Positions 11,478-20,700 of a DNA stretch of 64,000 nt are shown here, piece after piece. The notes beneath the pieces are model-generated. The model worked only from the letters and a program-made list of their open reading frames with translations. It did no database searches and was not told the DNA's origin. The position numbers and the translations under genes are program-made. The DNA comes from Pollenia angustigena (Eukaryota > Arthropoda > Insecta > Diptera > Polleniidae), in the NCBI GenBank assembly GCA_930367215.1, contig OV884059.1, positions 228,965,803 through 229,029,802 of the forward strand, written 5' to 3'. Positions within the stretch are counted from its first letter, which is position 1; every line of letters starts with the position of its first letter.

Positions 11478-12180
11478 TTTGAATATCTTTAATTAAATTC
11501 AAGCACTCTTTCTTGGCCTGATCTCTAGTCATTGTTTTGTAGTTTGCCATAAAATTACTAATTTTATCCTCTAAAGTTAGAGGATCCGGAGCACATAAAG
11601 CCTTGGCAAGCTTCATAAATTCCTGTACCAAAGCAGGCTTTACCACCCTAGTCTGAGTTGGAACGTCATTCAAAACATTAAATAAACTAGCATACGGTCT
11701 GTTTTCAACCACAGCACTAGAAGGATTTATTGCTCTAGCAACATTATTTGATGCAGACAGTTTTCTAATCTTGGTTTCCTGATTAGATTTTTTTCTAAAT
11801 GACACATAGTTTCTATACACAGGACAACCCCTGTAATTTGAAGTATGTCCATTTTGATTACAGTTGACACAAAATGGCAAAACATTATCTTCCTGGACAA
11901 AGGAACACTCGCCTGGTGCATGCTTCTCACTGCACTTAACACAAGAAAATGGACGACTGCAATTTCTTGAATAATGACCCCACTTTTGACACCTCCAACA
12001 CTGTGGGACTTTAGTGTTAGCCTTTGGCCGCTCCCATGAAACAACTTGATTAAGCATATATTTTACGCCGATTAACTCGCTTGCTTTACGATTAGGTTTA
12101 AGGAATACTAAAAACAATACCCTGTTTCCTAGAATACTCAGTAGAAAATTTAGAAACTGATTCAACAGTATCTGGGACAA
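11461..12180 (-). CDS. Jockey-type ORF1, C-terminal part (CCHC zinc knuckles)
   Basis: The downstream part of the gag-like protein. Its real coding content starts near 12120, where the frame joins the upstream part. It carries three zinc knuckles in series, CWRCQKWGHYSRNC, CVKCSEKHAPGEC and CVNCNQNGHTSNYRGC, in the region 11820-12005, preceded by the end of a PRE_C2HC-like region (YMLNQVVSWERPK). Such proteins bind element RNA and form ribonucleoprotein particles. The first residues listed (MSQILLNQF and onward) are in the wrong frame relative to the upstream part and are not native. It stops at 11461, overlapping ORF2. Confidence 0.85.
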   Translation of the reverse strand: MSQILLNQFLNFLLSILGNRVLFLVFLKPNRKASELIGVKYMLNQVVSWERPKANTKVPQCWRCQKWGHYSRNCSRPFSCVKCSEKHAPGECSFVQEDNVLPFCVNCNQNGHTSNYRGCPVYRNYVSFRKKSNQETKIRKLSASNNVARAINPSSAVVENRPYASLFNVLNDVPTQTRVVKPALVQEFMKLAKALCAPDPLTLEDKISNFMANYKTMTRDQAKKECLNLIKDIQNVYGP

Positions 12181-13081
12181 TTCTATCTATTTCAGACTTA
12201 ATATCATTAACATCTGATTTGTAATACAGACCTCTACAAACTACTTTCTGTCGCTTATACTCCGTAGGAGTGTATGTGTAAGAAGATATTTCCCTTTCCT
12301 TTAGCAACTGCATCATTTCCGAATGTGCAGAAGAATCTTTCAAAAACAATTTACTTCTAAATTTTGACTGGTTTTTTATTTTAAACTCAACATTTTTGGA
12401 ATTAAGTTGGTCAATCAAGGATTTTACATTTACATTTTCCAAAAATATTGGAGGACAATAAGAATTCCTGGTCTCTTCAGATGCTTGGGAGTTATTTTGT
12501 TTTGAATTTGTGTTATCAATTGGCTCTTCAGCCTCTAAAACTAAATCTCCTAAAAGTGAAAATCTATTCGTGCGGTTTACATTATTCGCTAACTTATCTA
12601 ACTTCTTAAAATTACATTTTGACAAATCAATTTTTACGTCACCTTGGTATGTTCTTTTTTTGTTCTTGGCCATTTTAAAATCATCTTCCATTGAAGAAAT
12701 TGAACAGGCTTCATGATCCATTAAGTTTTCAGCTTCTTTTTCAACTTGCAAATCAGGAATTTGTATATTTTCCAAAATTTTAATGTTTTTATTTTGCATT
12801 GACTCTTGCGAATTCTCCTTTAATTGAATAGACGTTGATGGCTGTGCCATCACTGCGTTAAGCAAGTGCTTCCCTAGCTCGGAGTTTTTACCAACATCTA
12901 ATGCTTTTAAACCATCGTTTGCTGTATTACAAACTTGTGCCCCTGCTTGGGAACCAGCAAGATTTTTATTAATTACCAAAGTCTTTTGTTTTGAAACAGC
13001 TCCCTTAGACATATTAGGAGGACGTCCTCCAGACTGGGAAAGTAATGGATCACGTTCCATTTCGATTTCCTTAAAATCCAA
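12098..13081 (-). CDS. Jockey-type ORF1, N-terminal part (frameshifted)
   Basis: A 327-codon frame beginning MDFKEIEMERDP. It encodes a polar, Ser/Asn/Lys-rich region, then a nucleic-acid-binding section (VVCRGLYYKSDVNDIKSEID) typical of the segment before the PRE_C2HC and zinc knuckles. It ends prematurely at 12098. The next frame continues the same domain, so a one-base change in the short T-run near 12110 probably broke the gene. A programmed frameshift is less likely because the break falls inside a folded domain. Confidence 0.85.
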   Translation of the reverse strand: MDFKEIEMERDPLLSQSGGRPPNMSKGAVSKQKTLVINKNLAGSQAGAQVCNTANDGLKALDVGKNSELGKHLLNAVMAQPSTSIQLKENSQESMQNKNIKILENIQIPDLQVEKEAENLMDHEACSISSMEDDFKMAKNKKRTYQGDVKIDLSKCNFKKLDKLANNVNRTNRFSLLGDLVLEAEEPIDNTNSKQNNSQASEETRNSYCPPIFLENVNVKSLIDQLNSKNVEFKIKNQSKFRSKLFLKDSSAHSEMMQLLKEREISSYTYTPTEYKRQKVVCRGLYYKSDVNDIKSEIDRIVPDTVESVSKFSTEYSRKQGIVFSIP

Positions 13082-13258
13082 TTAATGCTTTCAAATATTT
13101 GTATCGAAACAAATTTTTTAATTGGAAAAAAAAAAAAATTTTTATTTTTAAAAATTTGTTTTTTAGTTTGACAGAAAATTCAAATTTATTTTTTTTTAAT
13201 ATTTTTTAGAGCTTTCTAAAAAAACGTCTTATACGTTTCACAGTTGACAAGAAACTCC

Positions 13259-13271
13259 AGTTAAAGAGATA
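13259..13271. repeat. Target-site duplication, 5' side of Jockey element
   Basis: AGTTAAAGAGATA, identical to 8246-8258. Confidence 0.85.
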
Positions 13272-13876
13272 TTTAAACTTCCTTTTCTTAATTCAAAGGT
13301 ATGCCTTAAAGTATTTTAATTTACAAATATTTAAGCTACTTTCCTAAAAGTATGCTTTACATTCCAAATTATTAAGCAGTAAAATATCTTTTTAATCTAT
13401 CGCCCATCATAAACAAAAACTGTGACCAGCAAAAAATAAATGGATTTTGAATAAGATTTTTGCTCTTAAGCCCAAAATCCCTTAAACTATGCTAAACAAA
13501 TTGTTGTTTTTGTGCTTGTTTTTATTTCGTTGCCCCTAAACTTATGGCTATAACTGGGGTTTAAGTAAGTTTAGAAAAACACGGCTGCCAAAAAAAAAAA
13601 AGAAAAATAGTAAAACAAACTTGTGGTCATAATCTTCTTGTTGCTGTGTGTGTCCTCCTAGCAATCCCATGTATTGCCAGTTTCTCACGTTTCTTTAGAT
13701 ACTAAGCGGAAATTAAGTATTTCATTTGCTGCATTGTAGTGCCAAAAAAATAAAATTTTTTTTGAAAAATCCTAAAAAGATTTCTTATTTATGTAATAAA
13801 GTTGATGTGCTGATGTTTTGTAATTGTCTTGTGCAGTTTTTCTTATTCTAGCCGAAAAAGCTTTATTGTTTTAAAA
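13272..13876. other. Sequence upstream of the candidate first coding exon
   Basis: AT-rich and unassigned. A pyrimidine-rich stretch ending TTCTTATTCTAG (to 13850) could be a 3' splice site for an untranslated leader just before the candidate start codon. No convincing TATA box was seen. Confidence 0.3.
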
Positions 13877-13891
13877 ATGTTAAGAGTGTTT
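13877..13891 (+). CDS. Candidate first coding exon of the cuticular protein gene
   Basis: ATG plus four codons (MLRVF) are followed directly by the strong donor GTAAGT at 13892. Exon 2 starts in phase 0 with IVFVFAAFLACAYA and has no in-frame ATG, so a short upstream coding exon is required. This is the best match found between 13.1 and 17.5 kb. It completes a 19-residue signal peptide ending AYA. The link rests on phase and splice signals only, and another exon further upstream remains possible. Confidence 0.4.
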
Positions 13892-14310
13892 GTAAGTGGC
13901 TGCACTTTAAGTTGCGCCTAACAACAGTCTTCAATTATGTTAAGATTTATAACTCAGTGTAGAATTAACTTGGCTTAAGATTTCACTCGTATACGTTATG
14001 GTAGGAGTAGGAGTTGAGAAAAAAAAAATAAGAAAAAAGAGATTATTATGTAATAATGTTTCCATGACAAATTATATTTAGGAATTGACGGCAGCTGCTT
14101 TTAAAAGTTTAATAAAGTAAAAATAACTTTTGCTGCCAAAGTCCTTAACAATTGCTATTTTATACCTGTCTGCAACAGTAGAAAAAAATTATAAGTGCTT
14201 TAGACAATTTAATGTTATGCCAAATTATCCATCAAAACAGTTTTTTTTTCTTATTAATTGTTTTCCAGAAATTAAAAAGTTAAATGGGAATGAAAACAAA
14301 AAAAATTTTG

Positions 14311-15518
14311 TAAAGGGTGTTTAAATTTTAAGATCCGGTGTTGATTTTGATTAATACACAAACCATGCCAATAGCGTCCACACCCATATCTTCCAATCCG
14401 GGCCATACACAATTCGTTATCATCTCAAGATAGCGAACATCATTCACAGTAACTGCATGACCTCATTTTGAAAAAAAAAGGCCCGAGGAAGCCGCCTGCC
14501 CATAAACCGCACCCAACAGTCACTCTTTGTGGGTGCATTGCTTTTCGATAATCACTTTTGTATTTTCATTCGCCCAAACGCGGCAATTCTGCTTATTGAC
14601 GAATCCACTGAGGTGAAAATGTGCCTCATCATCACGAAAATAGATCATCCACTGTTGCCATTTCTTGCCACCATTCTGACCATTGACGACGTTTTGAAGG
14701 TGGGGTGTCACAAAGCCATAGGACATAAAGCCATAATGGCTTTATGTCTCAATCCAAACGGACATAAAGCCATAATTTTGATATGGCCTTAAGTCTCATA
14801 TCAATTTTAGTGGAATGGGACATAAAGCCATTATGGTGTTATGTCCCATTTGATGTGTTGCGTTACAAATGCTTATATGGTATAACAAAGACCTGCTTCG
14901 CTAACTAAAGCTTCGCTGTATAGCCAGCCTTCGGCCGGACGCAAGGATTTTCTCCTCCATAGTATAACAAACACCGGCTTCGCTTACTAAAGCTTCTCTG
15001 TATAGCCGGCCTTTTGGCGGACGCAAGAATTTTCTCCTTTATGGTATAAAAAGTACCGATTTCGCTAAGTAAAGCTTCTAAAATCTGTCTTGTTTCCCAA
15101 CGAAGGCCGTTTACGCAGAGAAGCTTTAGTTAGCTAAGCCGGTGTTTGTTATACCATAGAGGAGAATATCATTGCGTCCGGCCGAAGGCCGGCTATGCAG
15201 AGAAGCTCTAGTTAACGTAGCTTTTTCGGGTTTTTTTCCATAAATGAACGACGTCCCCAAATTCAGGGGCTTAGCTCATTTTGGGTTTGGGGAGTTAATT
15301 CATTGGGGACTTAGTTCATACCGCCATTTTTGACATAAAACAGGGCGACGTGAAACAAGAATAACTTTAACGCGTTGCTCGATTGTGTATCTTTCCATGT
15401 GCATCTTTCAAATTGAGTTAGTCTGAAATTGAGAAATGTCGAATGAAATGCAGAAAATACTTGACTTTTAGGTGTGGTTCACATTCAACATCGGCCCTTA
15501 AAATTAAACCACCCATTA
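14311..15518 (-). mobile_element. Internally deleted DD41D mariner (copy A) with nested foldback
   Basis: Bounded by TA at 14311-14312 and 15517-15518. Termini AAGGGTGTTTAAATTTTAAG and ATGGGTGGTTTAATTTTAAG are inverted copies, followed by a subterminal CCGRTGTTGA motif on both sides. On the minus strand the start codon region is at 15398 and a conserved block DEAHFHLSGFVNKQNCRVW lies near 14590-14660. Frameshifts and stops have destroyed the transposase. The element is split by a foldback insertion from 14699 to about 15332 and has lost about half its normal length. It sits in the inferred first intron of the cuticle gene. Confidence 0.75.
14699..15332. mobile_element. Foldback-like element nested in mariner copy A
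   Basis: The left end GGTGGGGTGTCACAAAGCC matches the element at 15750-16458. Inside are about three direct units of roughly 80 bp (TATAACAAACACCGGCTTCG ... TCTCTGTATAGCCGGCC) and then the same unit inverted, forming a large stem. The right part differs: an inverted pair ATGAACGACGTCCCC / GGGGACTTAGTTCAT ends at about 15332 with GGCGGTATGAAC (inverted), resembling a sister subfamily. The right boundary and target duplication are therefore uncertain, and the copy may be rearranged. Confidence 0.6.
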
Positions 15519-15749
15519 TTAACACTTTTGTTTACGGGAAAAATTTGCAAAGGCATTTTTTCTTTGATGATAGCTTTAAAGTATGCAAAATATTTTATTT
15601 AACAAAAGCTCCCGTATGTATGCTTTGATAAAATATAGCACATTAGACATTACACCAACATTCAAACTCTTCTATTGCAAGTGAACTTCTATATAATAAT
15701 GCTCTCTCTATTATGAAATAATTTTAAAAGCAATGCTTTTTGTTTAAAT

Positions 15750-16458
15750 GGTGGGGTGTCACAAGGCCATAGGACATAAAGCCATAATGGCTTTATGTCT
15801 CAATTCAAACGGACATAAAGCCATAATTTGATATTTTGATAGAATGGGACATAGAGCCATTGTGGTTTTATGTCCCATTTGATTTTTGCGTTACAAATGC
15901 TTATATGGTATAACAAAGACCGGATTCACTAACTAAAGCTTCCCTGTATAGCCGGCCTTCGGCCGGGCGCATGGATTTTTCCTCTATGGTATAACAAAGA
16001 CCGGCTTCGCTAACTAAAGCTTCTCTGCATAGCCGGCTTCGGCCGGGCGCAAGGATTTTTTCCTCCATGGTATAACAAACACCGGCTTCGCTTACTAAAG
16101 CTTCTCTGGATAGCCGGCCTTTGGGCGGGCGCAAGAATTTTCTCCTTTCTGGTATAACAAGGCCGAATACGCAGAGAAGCTTTAGTTAGCGAAGCCGGTG
16201 TTTGTTATACCATAGAGGAGAAAATCCTCTCGCCCGGCCGAAGGCCGGCTATGAAGAGAAACTTTAGTTAGCGAAGCCGGTTTTTTTATACCATAGAGGA
16301 GAAAATCAAAAATATGGCTTTATGTCTCATTTTTCGGAAGAAATTTATGGCGTTAAGACCCATTATATTGAGGCTAAATGGCATATGCCCTTATGTCTCA
16401 ATGGAATGGGAATTCACGCCATATGGCTTTATGTCCTATGGCCTTGTGACACCCCACC
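15750..16458. mobile_element. 709-bp foldback-like element with 8-bp target duplication
   Basis: Perfect outer inverted termini begin GGTGGGGTGTCACAAGGCC and are flanked by GTTTAAAT on both sides (15742-15749 and 16459-16466). The interior has four roughly 80-bp direct units (GGTATAACAA ... GCCGGCCTTCGGCCGG ... TTTTCCTCC) on the left and inverted units on the right, so a single strand could fold into a long stem. An 8-bp duplication fits P- or hAT-related transposases, but no transposase is encoded. The 77-codon minus-strand frame at 15901-16134 reads through three units as a 26-residue repeat (SREALVSEAGVCYTMEEK type) and is an artefact of a unit length divisible by three. Confidence 0.75.
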
Positions 16459-16894
16459 GTTTAAATAAGTGTAATTTGTTCTCCGCATAATGAGTTTTAT
16501 TTTGAACAATGAATATATTTTTTTTAAATAAATTCGACTCTAATTCATTTTTGTCTTCATGTCATGAATTATTAAAAAAGAAATCTTGTATGGGGTTCCT
16601 AAAGATGACAACAAAAGAAAAAAATCTCTGTGATAACAATTTTGACAACAGTTGCCCCTGTTCAGTGAACGAAACTGTCTCACAAGAGCCTACCACCAGC
16701 CTTAAAATTTGTTTCTAGACCCATTTAAAGAATAACGATCGACTCAGAACCACTTTCTGGAATCAGAATCTTTTCTGGTCCAACGCAGTCGCTTTATAGG
16801 AAAGTCCGACTGTAGTTTCAAAAATACCCCTAAAACTATGCTTCATATTCGCATATAGTTTTAATAAATTGTGTGTTTTTCAATCCATCACTAC

Positions 16895-17135
16895 AGGTGT
16901 TAAGGTTATTTATAACTTTGTCATTCTGTTTGTAATTGCTACAAAATTATATGTATTCTGGATCTTTATGAGTAGCGAGGCTGATTTAACTATGTCCGTC
17001 AGTTCGTGAGTGTGTTGGAATTGTTTTTCCAAAGACACCAGAATTGATGAGGACTTAGTCGTTATATATTTATGTCACTCTGTTAAAGTTTGCTGCTAAA
17101 ATTCAGTCAGATCGGTCTATAAATAATTGAGATAT
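16895..17135. repeat. Copy of a dispersed dipteran repeat (TTTGTCATTCCG family)
   Basis: TTTGTCATTCTGTTTGTAAT, a GGATCTTTATGAGTAGCGAGG block and GATTTAACTATGTCCGTCAG occur in the same order as in the larger copy at 57370-58310. It is degraded and has no coding capacity. Confidence 0.5.
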
Positions 17136-17482
17136 AGGCAAAAAATTACGATTGCTTCTAATTTTTGTCCTAAAATCCCCTGTTGCTGTTTTTTTAATTT
17201 ATTGTGCATTTTTTACACGTTATAATTCGTACATAAATACACATTAAAATTGTCTCAATGTTATTAAATTAAGAGTTGAGTACACTGTATATTTCATTTA
17301 AAAGATTGTACAATTTATATTTGCAGCTCTAAAGTATACTATTTATTTTATTTCAATTACCTCTTGAAAGTGTGCTTTATTATTTTGTTTACTATTGACC
17401 CTATTTCTCTTGTTTTTTTTAAATATTTGAATGACTTTAATTATGCAAAAATCTTTAAGTACAATTTTTTCTCTAATTCCAG

Positions 17483-17723
17483 ATTGTATTTGTTTTTGCC
17501 GCTTTCCTTGCCTGCGCTTATGCTAGACCTGGTGGTCCAGCTGCCTACTCAATTTCCGCACCCAGTGCAGATCATGCTTCAGTGGGTCAATCACAAGAGC
17601 ACACCGTTAAGGGTCATTATGGCCAATCCTCACAGTCGGACTACTCAAGTGCAGTTCAAACAGCTCATTCACAATCTCATGTGCATCGTACCAGCATTAG
17701 CAATGATGCTGGTTTGGCTCCCG
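17483..17723 (+). CDS. Cuticular protein gene, exon 2 (signal peptide and retinin-like domain)
   Basis: The acceptor is TCTAATTCCAG and the donor G|GTAAGTATT, ending in phase 1. It encodes most of a hydrophobic signal peptide (IVFVFAAFLACAYA, cut before RPGG) and then the retinin-like block SVGQSQEHTVKGHYGQSSQ ... YSSAVQTAHSQSHVHRTSI. The last codon is completed by exon 3 as Gly. The overlapping frames at 17364-17735 and 17582-17779 are shadows. Confidence 0.85.
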
Positions 17724-20700
17724 GTAAGTATTTAAAAAAAATTTGTTTCTTTCAAATGCCAAAGCAACAGTTCCTTTAAAAAATTCCCAAAACAACTAGA
17801 AATACTTAATTAAAGTTTTGCACAAATTAAATATTATTATAACTCAAGCACTGCTCATTCCACAAAAAAAAAAAAAAAAAAAATATTGCACTGTAAATTT
17901 TATATAAATTCCCCCAGTATCTCCTGTACATTAACCCACTAAAACTCATTGAAACAATTCCTCAAAACAGTCCTGGCAAAATGTCATTATTTATTAAAAT
18001 AAATGTAATTAAACTTAACCGTTTGTATAAATCTAACCTTGTGTGTACATAAAAATATGTAACAAAAAATAAAGGTCATGTAGTTGCTGCTGCTCCTGTA
18101 GCCCATGCCATAGCTGCTCCTGCTGTTGTCAGTCATGCTCCCGCCGTCTATGCACACTCTGCGCCAGCCATTTCGCATGGCATTTCTTATGCTGCTGCTG
18201 CTCCAGCCATTTCGCATGGCTTTTCTTATGCTGCTGCCGCTCCAGCCATTTCACATGGCATTTCTTATGCTGCCGCCGCTCCTGCTATTTCTCATGGCAT
18301 TTCTTATGCTGCTCCCGCCATCTCACATGGCATTTCGTTGGCACCTTCCTACGGACATGGATACGGACATGGATACGGCCATGGATTGTACTCACATGGT
18401 ATCAGTGCTTATGCAACTCCAGCCATCAAATACGCTGCAGCTCCCGCTATTGGTAGGTTAAAATAGAGAGAATACAGGTAACTTAGATTTTAAGAGCTTT
18501 TAACGCTTTCATAGAATTTGCACAGATTGATTTTGTGTAGAAATTTTTTGCACTTTTTATATTTATAGTAGATTATTAACCATAATTTAAGGTAATTATG
18601 ATTATAGCTCAAATTTGTAGCGTAATTATGTAAAATAATTAATTAGTTTGAAAGTTTATACTTTAAATAATTTGGTTCAAGTTAATTGATACATTTCTGA
18701 CCCCTGGTAAGTTATTGGGTAGTGTGTTGATACGTCTTTGTCCACGTTATGTGTAAGAAGTTGTTCGTTAACTGAATTTTTCTGTATTAAGCTAAGATCC
18801 CATTATCGGCTCAAATAGCACAATCTGTGACGTTTTTTATCGTGCTATATCGGCGCACATTTAAAAACATTGCACAATTTATTGTTGGATGGTCCCATTA
18901 TCGTCGCACATTGTGACAATTTTTTTTGGTTCATATCGGCCAAAACTTTATTGCGACAATAACCGGTACAATGCGATCACACTATCGTGCTATTTGGGCA
19001 AATTAAATCATATGTTTTTGTTTATTTGCTTGTTGGCAGACATAATTTTACTTTAGAAATTCGCAAAATTCTTCGTCTGAATATTCCATTATGTTTCCTA
19101 ACAATTTTAAATAATATATCAATATATAATAAAAAAAGTTTTAAATTTTATTAAAACTTACTGCACTTGTTCTTTTTTTGTAATTGTTGTTTTGTAAACA
19201 GATGTTTACAAACCAGGGATGGCAACATCGATACAACTGCAATGTTTTGGTTAAAGCGAATTGTTTTCTTTTATTTAACAATACAACTGTACTATTTAAC
19301 GTTTTAATTCATAAATAATAAATAAAAAAAATGTAATTTTGGTAAAACTAAGCTCAAAAAAGTAAAATTTTAGTAGCCAGTTGGTGCAATTTAAAAATTT
19401 CGTTTTGCCGTCCCTTGTATCGGCTTTGATTGGCGACTGTGATCGGCGCACAAGTGGCCGATTAAAATCGGTACATATTAAACAATTTGATTGCTCCACA
19501 TTGTGCAAAAGGGTGTTCACATTATCGGCGCATCAAGATTAATTTTGATTGTCCACAGTCAGCACAATTTCGGCACAGATTGTCGCATATTAAAAAATTT
19601 CGACCGTTCACACTATCGGCACAGGAAATACGACAAAAATTGGTACATTGCACTAAATGTGGGATCTTAGCTTTAGAGGCTTGTTAGAATGCCTTTTGTC
19701 TGCTACATAATTAATTGCCCCTTTATTGTCTCTTAAGCTATGGGCACACATGTCAAAATCTTGACTGAACTGAATAATCATTTCCTTTATTTCCAATACA
19801 TATTTTGATTATAATACCACATCTTACACAAAACAATTTTTTGCTATTTCTAGTAGTAGATTAAGTTTATTTTTGTGATATTAAGACCATGTTAAATCTC
19901 ACTAACTATTAGCAAAGTAAGGAGTTACGATTATTTGGTCAAATATTTAATAAGTGTGACCGTAGCTTTGGTAGCACAAAAACATTGGACGATTTATGAG
20001 ATTTCTAATTCGGAACTCTAAAATTATTTATCAACATTAATGGACAATTTACTTTAAGAGAATGTCGCCAGAGAACCAATTTCTTAAAAGTTTGAACTTA
20101 ACCCAAATCCAGTTCGATTGTAGCATTTAGATCAAAGGAGTTTAAAATATCGTGCAATGTAACCAGTGCAAAAATTTCCAAAAAGTCTGTGAAAGTTTCA
20201 AAAATTATTTAACTGTTATCAAGGTGACATTTGCAATTAAAAAATAGCCTTTGTTTATGTGGACTGAAACGGTTTTTTTAAGAAATAAATAAAACGAAAA
20301 AATGGTCGTTTTCACATTTTTATTTTCAATTCTAAACTTACAAAAGTTTAAGAACCATTTTTAAAATTTACTTTTTATTAAAATCGGTTCAGCCAATGTA
20401 ATAAAATTAAATATAGACATTTTCGACTCGTTTGCTCGATCTAAATAATCAGAAATAATTTTCTAGTCACAAGCAGCGTTGCCGTTTTGGTTCCATTTTG
20501 CTTTCCTTTTTTCAACTGAAAATAGCATTCGATATCGAGTAACCAAAGACATTACTTCTCTCTAGTTTTCATTCGATACGTCAGTGTCTATCGTATGGAG
20601 GAAAATACGATAGTTTACTCGATACTATAGCTTACTCGATAATGAATGCGGTAATTAGGCCCCTGTACTCATGTTCTGTTACTTTAGTGAGAACTTCTCG

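Larger units (their letters stand above)
8259..13258 (-). mobile_element. Full-length Jockey-clade non-LTR retrotransposon
   Basis: A 5.0-kb element on the minus strand, bracketed by an exact 13-bp target duplication. In order it has a roughly 180-bp 5' UTR, a gag-like ORF1 (one frameshift), ORF2 overlapping ORF1 by 17 nt, and a 320-bp 3' UTR. An AATAAA signal (8277-8282) lies next to a terminal tandem GTTA/TAAC run instead of poly(A). Three CCHC knuckles in ORF1, an endonuclease plus reverse transcriptase without RNase H in ORF2, and the two-ORF layout fit the Jockey clade. An intact ORF2 and clean TSD indicate recent insertion. Transcription would start at the 5' end from an internal promoter, as in other Jockey elements. 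Confidence 0.9.

Noticed and set aside
8259..13258. Interpretation as an LTR retrotransposon or retrovirus
   Set aside because: No long terminal repeats, protease, integrase or RNase H. The endonuclease-RT layout, TSD and 3' tail are those of a non-LTR element.
15901..16330. CRISPR-like regular repeats
   Set aside because: The units are about 80 bp, without unique spacers, partly inverted, and in a eukaryotic genome. They are foldback cassettes.
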